Source: CAJXYS01 sp913063035 (lineage in GTDB: Bacteria; Pseudomonadota; Alphaproteobacteria; Rhodobacterales; Rhodobacteraceae). Taken from it: a DNA stretch of 64,000 nt. Location of the stretch: NCBI RefSeq assembly GCF_050586465.1, contig NZ_JBOCEG010000003.1:417579-481578 (forward strand), in the 5' to 3' direction. The translations under genes and the position numbers were made by a program. A model generated the notes under the pieces. The model was not told where the DNA came from, ran no database searches, and worked only from the letters and a program-made list of their open reading frames with translations. Below, piece after piece: positions 7,915 through 17,534 of the stretch (positions within the stretch are counted from its first letter, which is position 1; each line of letters starts with the position of its first letter).

Positions 7915-9366
7915 ATGGAGATTCGCGAGGCGCTCACCTTCGACGACGTGCTGCTGGTTCCCGGTGCATCCAGCGTGCTGCCCAACGAGGCGGATACGCG
8001 CACCCTGGTTACCAGGTCCATCCGGATGAACATCCCGCTCCTGTCCTCGGCCATGGACACCGTCACCGAGGGTCCGATGGCGATCACCATGGCGCAGGCG
8101 GGCGGCATCGGGGTGATTCACCGAAATCTCAACATCGAGGATCAGGCCCGCGAGGTGCGGCGGGTGAAGCGGTTCGAGTCGGGGGTGGTCTACAACCCGG
8201 TCACGCTGCGCCCCGACCAGACGCTGGCCGACGCCAAGGCCCTGCAGGAGCGTTACAAGATCACCGGCTTCCCGGTGGTGGACGCCGAGGGCCACGTGCT
8301 GGGCATCGTCACCAACCGCGACATGCGCTTCGCCGAGGATGACCGGACGCCGGTCAGCGCGATGATGACCTCCGAGAACCTCGCCATGCTCGAGGAACCG
8401 GCGGATCTCGCCGCGGCAAAGGCGATGATGCACGAACGCCGGATCGAGAAGCTGCTGGTCGCCGACAAGCAGGGCCGGCTGACCGGACTGCTGACGATCA
8501 AGGATATCGAGAAGGCGGTGCTGAACCCGGCGGCCTGCAAGGACGAGTTGGGCCGGCTGCGCGTGGCCGCGGCGACCACCGTCGGCGATGCCGGCTTCGA
8601 ACGGTCCGAGGCGCTGATCGACGCCGGCTGCGACCTGATCGTGGTCGACACCGCCCACGGCCATTCCGAAGGCGTCGCCAGGGCCGTGGAACGCATCAAG
8701 AAGCTGTCCAACGCCGCGCAGGTCATTGCCGGCAACGTGGCCACCGCCGAGGCCACGCGCGCGCTGATCGACGCGGGCGCGGACGGGATCAAGGTCGGCA
8801 TCGGCCCGGGATCGATCTGCACGACGCGGGTCGTGGCCGGGGTCGGCATGCCGCAGCTGACGGCCATCATGGATTGCGCCCGCGCCGCCGCCGAGAGCGG
8901 CACGCCGATCATCGCCGATGGCGGCATCAAGTTCTCGGGCGATTTCGCCAAGGCGATCGCCGCGGGGGCCCATTGCGCGATGGTGGGCAGCATGATCGCC
9001 GGCACCGACGAGAGCCCGGGCGAGGTGATCCTCTACCAGGGCCGCAGCTTCAAGTCGTATCGGGGCATGGGCAGCCTCGGCGCGATGGCGCGCGGCTCGG
9101 CCGACCGCTATTTCCAGAAGGACGCGGCCAGCGACAAGCTGGTGCCCGAGGGGATCGAGGGGCAGGTGCCCTACAAGGGCTCGGCCGGCGCGGTGGTCCA
9201 CCAGCTCGTGGGCGGCCTGCGCGCGGCGATGGGCTATACCGGTTCGGCCACCATCGACGAGATGCGCGGCGGCTGCAACTTCGTGCGGATCACCGGCGCG
9301 GGGCTGAAGGAAAGCCATGTCCACGACGTGCAGATCACGCGGGAGTCGCCGAATTATCGCTCTTAA
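7915..9366 (+). CDS. guaB: Inosine-5'-monophosphate dehydrogenase
   Basis: 483 aa, the usual bacterial IMPDH length. It oxidises IMP to XMP with NAD+, the committed step to GMP. The catalytic loop GIGPGSICTTR places the active Cys at residue 302. Two CBS domains (about residues 90-200) interrupt the barrel. MDTVTE, the substrate loop region and RGMGSLGAM are also present. The start has AAGGAGA upstream. Confidence 0.98.
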   Translation: MEIREALTFDDVLLVPGASSVLPNEADTRTLVTRSIRMNIPLLSSAMDTVTEGPMAITMAQAGGIGVIHRNLNIEDQAREVRRVKRFESGVVYNPVTLRPDQTLADAKALQERYKITGFPVVDAEGHVLGIVTNRDMRFAEDDRTPVSAMMTSENLAMLEEPADLAAAKAMMHERRIEKLLVADKQGRLTGLLTIKDIEKAVLNPAACKDELGRLRVAAATTVGDAGFERSEALIDAGCDLIVVDTAHGHSEGVARAVERIKKLSNAAQVIAGNVATAEATRALIDAGADGIKVGIGPGSICTTRVVAGVGMPQLTAIMDCARAAAESGTPIIADGGIKFSGDFAKAIAAGAHCAMVGSMIAGTDESPGEVILYQGRSFKSYRGMGSLGAMARGSADRYFQKDAASDKLVPEGIEGQVPYKGSAGAVVHQLVGGLRAAMGYTGSATIDEMRGGCNFVRITGAGLKESHVHDVQITRESPNYRS

Positions 9367-9393
9367 AGCGGGTCTTTAGGGGGCGATCTTCAT

Positions 9394-9428
9394 CCGCGCC
9401 CCCGGGTCCGTGACGGGCCGGGGCGCGG
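9394..9428. terminator. GC-rich hairpin between convergent guaB and MFS gene
   Basis: A perfect 9-bp inverted repeat (CCGCGCCCC at 9394-9402, GGGGCGCGG at 9420-9428) lies in the 66-base gap between two convergent genes. No T-run flanks it, so intrinsic termination is uncertain; position is the main argument. Confidence 0.35.
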
Positions 9429-9432
9429 GATG

Positions 9433-10698
9433 TCACGGCGTCTCCTCGGCCTCGCGCTCGGCCTCGGCCTGTTCCGCGGCCCAGACGCCGGCCACCTCCA
9501 CCGTCACCGGCGAGGCGGTCGGCAGGACGCCCACGTAGCTCTCGGTCTCGTCGACCGGCACGATCGCGCGCTGGGTCATGCGGTAGAGAGCATAGAGCGC
9601 GATGGCGGCAAAGGTCGTGCCAAGCACCAGCCAGAAGGCGAAGGGCCCCAGCCCCTGCATCGCCCAGCCCGTGATCATCGGGCCCACGATGGCGCCGAGC
9701 CCGAAGGTAAAGACCAGCCCACCGGACGCGGCCGGCATGTCCTCGGCCGACAGGAAGTCGTTGGTATAGGCCAGGAACAGCGCGTAAAGCGGCGTGGTCA
9801 CGCCCCCGGCGAAGAAGGCGGCCGCCATCAGCGCCCAGAGACCGCCGCCGGTCATCCAGCCCACCGCGCAGGAAGTCGCGCCGAGGGTGGCCGCGCCGAA
9901 AATCAGCTTGCGCCGGTCCATGCGGTCCGACAGCCAGCCCACCGGGTACTGAAGCGCGAGCGCCCCGGCGAAAAGCATGGCGACGAAGAGCGCGATCTCG
10001 GCCGTGGTCATCCCGATCTGGGTGCCGAAGACCGCGCCCATGCCCGATTGCGTCGCGTAGACGCTGCCCAGCAGGAAGATCCCCACCGTGCCGAGCGGCG
10101 AGCCCGCGAAGAGATCGCGCAGCGGCATGGGCCGCGTCACCTCGGCGGCCGGAACCGGGGTGGCCGAGAGCAGGATCGGCGCGAAGGAGACGGAGACCAG
10201 GATCGAGGCCCCGATGAAGAGCACCGACGTGCCCGCATCGCCCAGCGTCAGAAGGCCCTGCGCGCCGATGATCCCCAGGGTCTGCGCGATCATGTAGGCC
10301 GCCAGGACCTTGCCGCGGGTCTCGTTGGTAGCGGCATTGTTCAGCCAGCTTTCGGCCGTGACGTAGATGCCGGACATGCAGAACCCGATCAGCACGCGCA
10401 GCACCGTCCAGGCCCAGGGCTCGGCAAGCAGCGGAAAGGACAGCAGCCCGGCGGACATGAAACTGCCCAGCGCCGCGAAGACCCGCACATGTCCGACCCG
10501 CTGGATCAGAAGCGGCGTGAGCCGTGCGCCCGAGAGAAAGCCCATGAAATAGCCCGAGGTGACCACCGCGAGCGCCGCGGCCGAGAATCCCTCGATATCG
10601 CCGCGCAGGCCGATCAGGGTGAAATGCATGCCGTTGCCCAGCATGATGAACACGATTCCGATCAGGAGGGCCCAGACCCCGGACAGGACTTGAATCAT
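9433..10698 (-). CDS. MFS transporter, YcaD-like
   Basis: 421 aa with about twelve membrane segments. It begins MIQVLSGVWALLIGIVFIML, and contains WLSDRMDRRKL (the MFS loop 8-9 motif) and SGIYVTAESWLNN, as in the YcaD-like branch. The C-terminal ~45 residues are soluble and acidic. The substrate cannot be inferred. The ATG at 10698 has AAGGG upstream. It diverges from the next MFS gene; the 229-base gap (10699-10927) holds no other gene I can support and should carry both promoters. Confidence 0.85.
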   Translation of the reverse strand: MIQVLSGVWALLIGIVFIMLGNGMHFTLIGLRGDIEGFSAAALAVVTSGYFMGFLSGARLTPLLIQRVGHVRVFAALGSFMSAGLLSFPLLAEPWAWTVLRVLIGFCMSGIYVTAESWLNNAATNETRGKVLAAYMIAQTLGIIGAQGLLTLGDAGTSVLFIGASILVSVSFAPILLSATPVPAAEVTRPMPLRDLFAGSPLGTVGIFLLGSVYATQSGMGAVFGTQIGMTTAEIALFVAMLFAGALALQYPVGWLSDRMDRRKLIFGAATLGATSCAVGWMTGGGLWALMAAAFFAGGVTTPLYALFLAYTNDFLSAEDMPAASGGLVFTFGLGAIVGPMITGWAMQGLGPFAFWLVLGTTFAAIALYALYRMTQRAIVPVDETESYVGVLPTASPVTVEVAGVWAAEQAEAEREAEETP

Positions 10699-10927
10699 GA
10701 GATGCCCTTTCGCGCCGCGGGACCGCCCCGCGTCGTCGCCGCGTCGCACATGTCATGCTGCACTGCCGTCGCTGCAGCGCCGCATACGCGTCCGATAGCG
10801 ACACTGGGGCGAAAGCCCCCCAGCGCCGCGGTCACTTGTCCGTGAATGGGCGTGCCCGCGAGCGGGCCGCGGCAGGAACACCACCGGCTCCGGACGCATT
10901 CCGCCGGGGAAGGAAGGAGGTCGGACC

Positions 10928-12121
10928 ATGACGCGGTTCTGGGCGCTCTCTGCCGCGGGTTTCGCCGCCACGGCCATCAGTTTCGGGCCGGCGCGCATGG
11001 GCTTTGGCCTGTTCGTTCCGGAATTCCGCGCCGCGTTCGCCTTGTCGAGCGCGGATATCGGCCTGATCTCGGGGCTCGGCTTTCTCGGCTTCTTCATCGG
11101 GCTCCTGGTCGCGCAGGCGCTGCTGGCGCGGCGGGGGCCGGAACTGCCGGTCGTCGCGGGGCTCGTCGTGGCGACGGCGGGACTCCTGGCGGTGGCGCTC
11201 GCGCCGAACGCGCCGGTTCTGGCCGGTGGTGTCTTCCTCGCCACGGCGAGCGCGGGCTTCGCCTGGACGCCGTTCAACGACGCGGTCCACCGGACGGTTC
11301 CCGACTGGTGGCGGCCGGCGGCGCTGTCGACCATCAGCAGCGGAACGAGCATAGGCGTCGCGGGCGCGGGCCTGGCGGCGCTTGGCATGGTGGGCCTCGG
11401 CTTGTCCTGGCGGATGTGCTGGGCGCTGTTCGCGGGGGCGAGCGCGCTGGCGCTCTGGGTGAATGTCCGGGCGCTGCGCGATCTCGACCGGGCGCCGGAG
11501 GCGATGCCGCGGGCCTGGCGCGGTCTCGTGCAGCCCGTGGCGGCGCCGCTCTTCGGGATCGGCTTCGTCTACGGCACCACCTCGGCGATCTACGTGTCCT
11601 TCGCGGCCGACCGCGCGGTTGCGGCGGGCGGCCTGCCGGGCGTGCCCGTCGACGCGGTGCCGGCCCTGATCTTCATCCTTTACGGTCTCTGCGGCTTCTC
11701 GGGCCTGATGACGGGCCGCCTCAAGGCGCGGCTCGGCCTGCCAGGTCTTCTGCGCGCGCTGATGCTGGCGGGGGCCGGCTCGCTGGCGCTCGTCGCGCTT
11801 GCGCCGGGGCACTGGGCCGGGCTGATCCCCTCGGCGGGGCTGCAGGGGGTCCACGTCATGATGACGAGCGCCGTTCTCGCCTTCTGGTCCGAGCGGCTCT
11901 ATCCCGGGCTGCCGTCGCTGAGCTTCACGGCGGCGCTCCTGGCCATGGCGGCCGGCAGCGTTCTCGGCCCCGCGGTCGCCGGGGTGATGTCGGACATGGC
12001 CGGCCCGCGGGCGATGTTCCTGGTCGCCGCCGCGCTGCCGGCGTTGCTGGCGGCCGGGTTGCGAGACCGTCACGCCCATGACCGCCCGGCACCTGGCGCG
12101 CGGGCCGGGCAGGGCACGTAG
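10928..12121 (+). CDS. MFS transporter
   Basis: 397 aa, about twelve hydrophobic segments, beginning MTRFWALSAAGFAATAISFG. The first half includes GFLGFFIGLLVAQALL; a soluble loop with RDLDRAPEAMPRAW separates the halves, the usual MFS layout. It resembles the CynX/YbfB-type MFS branch but the substrate is unknown. The start has a strong GGAAGGAGG upstream. Its neighbour, an MBL-fold hydrolase, is 180 bases downstream (12122-12301 has no other gene). Confidence 0.82.
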   Translation: MTRFWALSAAGFAATAISFGPARMGFGLFVPEFRAAFALSSADIGLISGLGFLGFFIGLLVAQALLARRGPELPVVAGLVVATAGLLAVALAPNAPVLAGGVFLATASAGFAWTPFNDAVHRTVPDWWRPAALSTISSGTSIGVAGAGLAALGMVGLGLSWRMCWALFAGASALALWVNVRALRDLDRAPEAMPRAWRGLVQPVAAPLFGIGFVYGTTSAIYVSFAADRAVAAGGLPGVPVDAVPALIFILYGLCGFSGLMTGRLKARLGLPGLLRALMLAGAGSLALVALAPGHWAGLIPSAGLQGVHVMMTSAVLAFWSERLYPGLPSLSFTAALLAMAAGSVLGPAVAGVMSDMAGPRAMFLVAAALPALLAAGLRDRHAHDRPAPGARAGQGT

Positions 12122-12301
12122 GCCGGGGCGCGAGTGTGGAAGGACTTGACCGTGAACGGCGGCGGGCGCTAACCCGTATGGGCACAATGCGCCGCACGGG
12201 GATGGCGCCCGAACGCCGTTCCATGACCGGGCCCGTGACGTCGGCGGCCAAGCGCCCGCACGCGCCCGGCGACAGGACCCTGACCCGAGGAGGATTATCA
12301 C

Positions 12302-13135
12302 ATGGCCCAGATCCTGAGCCGCAAACTTGGCGATGCCGACCTGATCGTGCTGACCGACGGCACGTTGGAGTTCGACCGCGAGATCTTCCCGGGCACCGAT
12401 CCGGCCCATATCGATGCGCTGCTCGACGCCGCCGGCGAAGAGGCGATCCGGACCAATTTCAACGCGGTCCTGATCCGGCGCCCCGGCCAGACGATCCTGG
12501 TGGATTCGGGGCCGCGCGACCTGTTCGGACCAACGGCCGGACATCTGCCGGAGGCGCTGGCCGAGGCCGGAACCGCCCCGGAAGAGGTCGACCTGATCTT
12601 TCTCACGCATCTGCACCCCGATCACATCGCCGGCACGGTAACCCCCGACGGCCAACCCGTTTTCCCGAACGCGGAAATGGTGATCCCCGCCGCCGAGATC
12701 GCGTTCTGGTCCGACGCGGCGCGCTTCGCGGGGGACGAGACCCTGTCGGGCTGGCAGCAGCTGGCCGCGGCGGTGCTGGCCGCCTATGAGGGGCGTATCC
12801 GAACGGTCACGGATGCCGGCGAGATCGCGCCTGGGATGACCGCGCTGCCCTTGCCCGGTCACACGCCGGGCCACAGCGGGTTCCGGCTGGACGTCGGCGA
12901 CGAGAGCTTCGTGCATGCCGCCGACATCGTCCATGCCCAGGCGCTGCAACTGGCGGATCCGGATGTCGGCGTGGTCTTCGACGTCGATGCCGACACCGCG
13001 CGCGCCTCGCGCAAGCGGCTGCTCGACATGCTGGCGACCGATGGCATCCGTTTCTCGGGCGGGCATATCCTGCGTCCCGCCTTCGGCCATGTGGAGCGGG
13101 CCAACGGCGGCTATCGATTCGTCGACGAGGCCTGA
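12302..13135 (+). CDS. MBL-fold metallohydrolase (AHL-lactonase/AidC-like branch)
   Basis: 277 aa cytosolic protein with the metallo-beta-lactamase motif THLHPDHIAG (HxHxDH), a later metal His in LPGHTPGHSG and Asp in VHAADIVH. This is the dinuclear-zinc fold of lactonases, glyoxalase-like and related hydrolases; the general form matches proteins annotated as quorum-quenching lactonases, but the substrate cannot be read from sequence. The start is preceded by GAGGAGG. It stands alone, 73 bases before rsmB. Confidence 0.85.
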   Translation: MAQILSRKLGDADLIVLTDGTLEFDREIFPGTDPAHIDALLDAAGEEAIRTNFNAVLIRRPGQTILVDSGPRDLFGPTAGHLPEALAEAGTAPEEVDLIFLTHLHPDHIAGTVTPDGQPVFPNAEMVIPAAEIAFWSDAARFAGDETLSGWQQLAAAVLAAYEGRIRTVTDAGEIAPGMTALPLPGHTPGHSGFRLDVGDESFVHAADIVHAQALQLADPDVGVVFDVDADTARASRKRLLDMLATDGIRFSGGHILRPAFGHVERANGGYRFVDEA

Positions 13136-13208
13136 GCCGATTGTTTTCCTGCTTTTTTATCAACGCCTTGCCGTCAAAAGCTGATGCGATGGGTCGGGGG
13201 CGGTCCCG

Positions 13209-14396
13209 ATGACGCCGGGCGCGCGGGTTGCCGCCGCGATCGAGATTCTCGACCGCGTGCTGAGCGGCACGCCCGCCGAACAGGCGCTGACGAACTGGGC
13301 CCGCGCGAGCCGTTTTGCGGGCTCGGGCGATCGCGCGGCGGTCCGTGACCATGTCTTCGCCAGCCTGCGCCGCAAGCGCTCTCACGCCGCGCTTGGTGGC
13401 GCGATGACGGGCCGCGGGTTGTTGATCGGCCAGCTGCGCGAGGCGGGCGCCGATTGCCCCGGGATCTTCTCGGGCAGCGGCCATGCGCCGCCGCCCCTGA
13501 CGGCGGCGGAGATCGCGCGTCTCGACCGGGCGGTCGAGATGGAGCGCAACATCGTCCTCGACTGTCCGGACTGGCTGGCGCCGGAGCTGGAGGCCGCGCT
13601 CGGCGACGCCTTCGAACCGGTCATGTCCGCGTTACGGGATCGCGCACCGGTCTTCCTGCGCGTGAACAGCGCCAGGACGACGCGCGAGGCGGCCCGCGCC
13701 GCGCTGGCCGCCGATGGCATCGGAACGCGGCCGCACGCGCTGGCGAAGACCGCCCTGGAAGTGACGGAGAATCCGCGGAAAATCCAGAACGCGGCCGCCT
13801 ATCGCGACGGGCTGGTCGAATTGCAGGACGCGGCGTCGCAGGCGGTGGTGGAGATGCTGCCGCTGGCCGATGCGCCGCGGGTCCTCGACTACTGCGCGGG
13901 GGGTGGCGGCAAGGCCCTGGCGATGGCGTCACAGGCGCCCCGCGCCACGGTCTTCGCCCATGACGCGGACCCGCGCCGGATGCGCGACCTGCCGGCGCGC
14001 GCGGCGCGGGCCGGTGCCGTGATCACCTGCCTCGACAGCGGGGAGGTGGCGGCAGGGGGCGCCTACGATCTGGTGCTTTGCGACGCGCCCTGTTCCGGCA
14101 GCGGCGCCTGGCGGCGCAGCCCCGAGGCCAAGTGGCGGCTCGACCCCGGCGGGCTGGAGGCGCTCTGCCGGACGCAGGCCGGGATTCTCGACCGGGCCGC
14201 GCCGCTGGTCGCCGCGGGCGGGCACCTGGCCTACACGACCTGTTCGCTGCTCGCGCCGGAGAACGGGGCCCAGATCGCCGGGTTTCGCGCCCGGCACCGG
14301 GGCTGGCGCCTGGTCTCGGAACGGCGTCTCACGCCGCTGGACGGGGGCGACGGATTCTACATCGCACTCTTGCAGCGCGAAGAAAATGTCTCATAA
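13209..14396 (+). CDS. rsmB: RsmB/NOP-family 16S rRNA (cytosine-C5) methyltransferase
   Basis: 395 aa. A NusB-like N-terminal RNA-binding region (with DRVLSGTPAEQALTNW) precedes a Rossmann SAM domain (LDYCAGGGGKALAMA). Both catalytic cysteines are present: the PC motif in DAPCSGSGAWRR and the TC motif in TTCSLL. RsmB methylates C967 of 16S rRNA in E. coli. It is a little shorter than E. coli RsmB (429 aa) and could be a related RsmF-type enzyme; RsmB is preferred because of the NusB-like start. Confidence 0.88.
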   Translation: MTPGARVAAAIEILDRVLSGTPAEQALTNWARASRFAGSGDRAAVRDHVFASLRRKRSHAALGGAMTGRGLLIGQLREAGADCPGIFSGSGHAPPPLTAAEIARLDRAVEMERNIVLDCPDWLAPELEAALGDAFEPVMSALRDRAPVFLRVNSARTTREAARAALAADGIGTRPHALAKTALEVTENPRKIQNAAAYRDGLVELQDAASQAVVEMLPLADAPRVLDYCAGGGGKALAMASQAPRATVFAHDADPRRMRDLPARAARAGAVITCLDSGEVAAGGAYDLVLCDAPCSGSGAWRRSPEAKWRLDPGGLEALCRTQAGILDRAAPLVAAGGHLAYTTCSLLAPENGAQIAGFRARHRGWRLVSERRLTPLDGGDGFYIALLQREENVS

Positions 14397-14413
14397 TCGC
14401 CTTTAGAGTGCGC

Positions 14414-14429
14414 TTAAGCTCCTCTTAAC
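14414..14429 (+). promoter_or_regulatory. CtrA-type box upstream of cckA
   Basis: TTAA (14414-14417), seven bases, then TTAAC (14425-14429): an exact match to the full CtrA site TTAA-N7-TTAAC known in Caulobacter and Rhodobacterales. It lies 46 bases before the cckA start. CtrA is the regulator phosphorylated through CckA-ChpT, so this suggests feedback control of the kinase gene. Confidence 0.65.
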
Positions 14430-14474
14430 CCGGTTTGTCCCAAATGCGCCGGACGGTAACGGAAGGAGGACGCG

Positions 14475-16781
14475 GTGACCCAGTCCGCGGATCTGCCCAT
14501 CCCGGTCCCGGTGCGGGACGCGACCACGCCGCGCCGGGTGCTCTATCTCGGCCTCGGGGCCGCGCTCTGCCTCGCCGGGGCGCTGCTTGCCCCCGTGGGA
14601 CCCGCGCAGCTGGTGTTGCTTTCGGCGGGCGGCGTGATGGGCGCCTCGGCGGCCTTCGTCGCGCTGGCCGACCTGCTCCGCCGGCGCCGGCGGACCGGGG
14701 ACTGGGCGGTCATCACGACCTTCCTGCGCAACGACCCGGCGCCGATCTTCCTGTCGGACGCGACGGGGCGCGTGACCTTTCGCAACACCGCTGCCGCCCG
14801 GCGGTTCCCGGATCCCGGCGGCGCGGCCATGCTGGCCGACCTGCTGGCGGTTCGGCTGCCGGATGCGGGGTCGCTGGTCGTGCGGCTGCGGCAGGCCGCG
14901 CTGCGTCACGGCCAGGCCGTCGAGGAGGTCGTCGCGACCGATGGGCACCTTCATATCACCGTGCGCAGGCTCGGGGCGGAGGGCTGTCTCTGGCGAGTCT
15001 TGCCGCGCGAAAGTTCCAAGCCCGACCCGGACAGCCCGCAGGCGCTGCCGCTTCTGACCGCGGACCCGGATGGCGGCATTCTCTACCTGAACGAAACCCT
15101 GCGCCGCATGGTCGGCGGCCGGGCGGCGCATCTGGACCGCCTGTTCGCGGACCTGCCCCTGCGCCCGGACGGCGTGCACGACCTGGCCACGGCGTCCGGT
15201 CCGGTCAGCGTCCGGGTCAGCGAGGTGCGCGGGCGCGGTGCCCGACGCGAGATCTGTCTCACGCCCTGCGATCCCGAGGAGATGACCGGGGCCTCCACCC
15301 GGCGCTTCTTCGACGAACTGCCGGTGGCGCTGCTCAAGCTCGACGCCAGGGGCACGGTCCTGATGGCGAACCGGATCGCGCGCGAACTGCTCTGTCATTC
15401 GATGAACGGCGCGGTCCGTCTCGAGAGCCTCGTGAGCGGGCTCGGCCGGTCGGTGAACGACTGGATCGCCGAGGCGGCCGAGGGTCGGGGGCTGCGCAAG
15501 CCCGAGGTTCTGCAGGCGGCCCGTTCGGAATCGGAGGTCTACCTGCAGATCACGCTGAACCGGATCCTCGAGGACGGCGAGGTCTTCCTCGTCGCCGTGC
15601 TGAACGACGCGACCGAGCTGAAGACCCTCGAGGCGCAGTTTGTCCAAAGCCAGAAGATGCAGGCGATCGGGCAGCTCGCGGGTGGCGTGGCGCATGACTT
15701 CAACAATCTTTTGACGGCAATTTCAGGACATTGCGACCTGTTGTTGCTGCGCCATGACGCCGAGGATCCGGATTATGCCGACCTCGTGCAGATCAACCAG
15801 AACGCCAATCGCGCGGCCAGCCTCGTCAGCCAGCTGCTGGCCTTCTCGCGCAAGCAGACCTTGCAGCCGGAGGTGATGGACCTGCGCGATACCCTGGCCG
15901 ACCTGACCCACCTGCTGAACCGCCTGGTCGGCGAGCGGATCGAGCTGACGCTGTCCCATGACCCGGATCTGAAGCCGATCCGCGGCGACAAGCGCCAGCT
16001 CGAGCAGGTCATCATGAACCTGATCGTCAACGCGCGCGACGCCATGCCCCACGGCGGCACGATCCGGATCGAGACCCGCAACGAGCTGCTGTCCGAGGAC
16101 CGGGTGCGCGACCGCGTCCGGATTCCGCAGGGCCGCTACGTGGTGGTCAGCGTCACCGACGACGGCGCCGGCATCCCCCCCGATCGCCTGCCGAAGGTGT
16201 TCGAGCCCTTCTACACCACCAAGCGCACAGGCGAGGGCACCGGCCTCGGGCTGTCGACGGCTTACGGGATCGTCAAGCAGACCGGCGGCTTCATCTTCGT
16301 CGACTCGACCCCGGGCATGGGCAGCGTGTTCACGCTGATGTTCCCGGCGCATGATCTGCCGCTGCGCCGCGCCGCCCCGGCGGAGCGCCCGGCCAGGACC
16401 GGCCCGCCGCCGCAGGGCGAGGGGGCCATTCTGCTCGTCGAGGACGAGGCCCCGGTGCGCGCCTTCGCGTCGCGCGCCCTGCGCAGCCGCGGCTACAGCG
16501 TGATCGAGGCCGAGAGCGGCGAGGAGGCGCTGGAGCTGCTTTCCGACGATGGGCTCGAGATCGACGTCTTCGTCACCGACGTCGTGATGCCCGGGCTCGA
16601 CGGGCCCAGCTGGGTGCGCAAGGCGCTCGAGATCCGCCCCGATGTGCGCGTCGTCTTCGTCTCGGGCTATGCCGAGGACGCGATCCCCGACGGGGACGGG
16701 CGCATTCCCAACGCCGTCTTCCTGCCCAAGCCCTTCTCGCTGCAGGAGCTGACGGCGACGGTCCAGGCCCAGCTGGTCTGA
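14475..16781 (+). CDS. cckA: Hybrid histidine kinase CckA
   Basis: 768 aa. Two N-terminal hydrophobic segments (about 20-60) are followed by PAS-like regions (about 85-370), a HisKA/HATPase core with GGVAHDFNNLLTAI (His407) and ATP-lid motifs (NLIVNARDAMP, DDGAGIP, GTGLGLSTAYGIV), and a C-terminal receiver with phosphoacceptor Asp702 in VTDVVMPGLDG. This is the CckA architecture; CckA phosphorylates or dephosphorylates ChpT and through it CtrA and CpdR. In Rhodobacterales the pathway controls motility, gene transfer agents and quorum responses. The start is GTG at 14475, placed by GGAAGGAGG just upstream. A CtrA box lies in its promoter region. Confidence 0.93.
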   Translation: MTQSADLPIPVPVRDATTPRRVLYLGLGAALCLAGALLAPVGPAQLVLLSAGGVMGASAAFVALADLLRRRRRTGDWAVITTFLRNDPAPIFLSDATGRVTFRNTAAARRFPDPGGAAMLADLLAVRLPDAGSLVVRLRQAALRHGQAVEEVVATDGHLHITVRRLGAEGCLWRVLPRESSKPDPDSPQALPLLTADPDGGILYLNETLRRMVGGRAAHLDRLFADLPLRPDGVHDLATASGPVSVRVSEVRGRGARREICLTPCDPEEMTGASTRRFFDELPVALLKLDARGTVLMANRIARELLCHSMNGAVRLESLVSGLGRSVNDWIAEAAEGRGLRKPEVLQAARSESEVYLQITLNRILEDGEVFLVAVLNDATELKTLEAQFVQSQKMQAIGQLAGGVAHDFNNLLTAISGHCDLLLLRHDAEDPDYADLVQINQNANRAASLVSQLLAFSRKQTLQPEVMDLRDTLADLTHLLNRLVGERIELTLSHDPDLKPIRGDKRQLEQVIMNLIVNARDAMPHGGTIRIETRNELLSEDRVRDRVRIPQGRYVVVSVTDDGAGIPPDRLPKVFEPFYTTKRTGEGTGLGLSTAYGIVKQTGGFIFVDSTPGMGSVFTLMFPAHDLPLRRAAPAERPARTGPPPQGEGAILLVEDEAPVRAFASRALRSRGYSVIEAESGEEALELLSDDGLEIDVFVTDVVMPGLDGPSWVRKALEIRPDVRVVFVSGYAEDAIPDGDGRIPNAVFLPKPFSLQELTATVQAQLV

Positions 16782-16787
16782 CCGGGC

Positions 16788-17402
16788 TCAGGGATCGGCC
16801 ATCTCGCCGGCGCGGACCCGCGCGTGCAGGCGCAGGTCCCGTGCCGCGTGGTGGCGGAAGGCCGCCGCCAGCCGGGGCGAGAGCGGCAGCGCCATCTCGG
16901 GCGAGACGTTCAGCCGCCGCGGTGCCACGGCGCGGCCCAGCCGGCGGGCGAAGAAGCCGGTGACCGCGGCCGGATCCTCGTAGGGCAGAAGGTAGTCGAC
17001 CGCGACCTGCCCGGTGGCATCGGCCACGAAGTCCGACTGGCAGCCCACATCGGCGAATCCCGGGCGCGGCGTGGCGAGGTAGCCGGCGACGAAATCGTCG
17101 AAACTCATGTCGGCCGTGCTGTTCGGGTGGCCGCGCAGCGCGGGCCGGGCGCGGTAGCGGTACCAGCTGCCGAGCCAGTCGAGCGGCTCGCGCATCACCG
17201 CGATCGTCTCGAGGCCGATCCCGCCCATCCGGTCGAGGCGCGGTTTCAGGAAGCTTTCGTACACCCGGTAGGGCATGTGCTTCATCTCGGGCGGATCGCG
17301 GAACACCATGGCCGCGTCCGGGGCCAGTGCCCCCTCGAGAGCCACTGTGCCCGTCTTGGGCGTCGCCAGGAAAACCAGCCGCTGGGTCCAGAAAACCAAC
17401 AT
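16788..17402 (-). CDS. Sulfotransferase-family protein (P-loop, PAPS-binding-like)
   Basis: 204 aa. The N-terminus MLVFWTQRLVFLATPKTGTV has the 5'-phosphosulfate loop form (TPKTGT) of sulfotransferases, and AVMREPLDWLGSWYRYR resembles the 3'-phosphate (PSB) motif with RxP and a Ser. These point to a small PAPS-dependent sulfotransferase-like fold; the acceptor is unknown. ATG 17402 is chosen because GGAG lies eight bases upstream; a GTG one codon earlier is possible. It converges with cckA (6-base gap) and diverges from recA across 198 bases. Confidence 0.75.
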   Translation of the reverse strand: MLVFWTQRLVFLATPKTGTVALEGALAPDAAMVFRDPPEMKHMPYRVYESFLKPRLDRMGGIGLETIAVMREPLDWLGSWYRYRARPALRGHPNSTADMSFDDFVAGYLATPRPGFADVGCQSDFVADATGQVAVDYLLPYEDPAAVTGFFARRLGRAVAPRRLNVSPEMALPLSPRLAAAFRHHAARDLRLHARVRAGEMADP

Positions 17403-17499
17403 CACGCATACTCCGGGGGCGGCGGGACCGTCGCCGCGTCACTTGCGTAAACTACTCTTTAACCGCTTTCGGAAAAAGCTGGGACGACGCAAATTTTCA

Positions 17500-17528
17500 T
17501 TGATTTGTTCCCTTTTTGATCTCATAGT
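17500..17528 (+). promoter_or_regulatory. recA promoter
   Basis: TTGATT (17500-17505) and CATAGT (17523-17528) are 17 bases apart. Transcription would begin inside the SOS box just downstream, which fits LexA repression. Confidence 0.55.
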
Positions 17529-17534
17529 GCATGA

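Noticed and set aside
17448..17463. Second CtrA box near recA (TAAA-N7-TTAAC)
   Set aside because: One half-site deviates from TTAA and it lies before the sulfotransferase/recA gap without other support; chance match likely.
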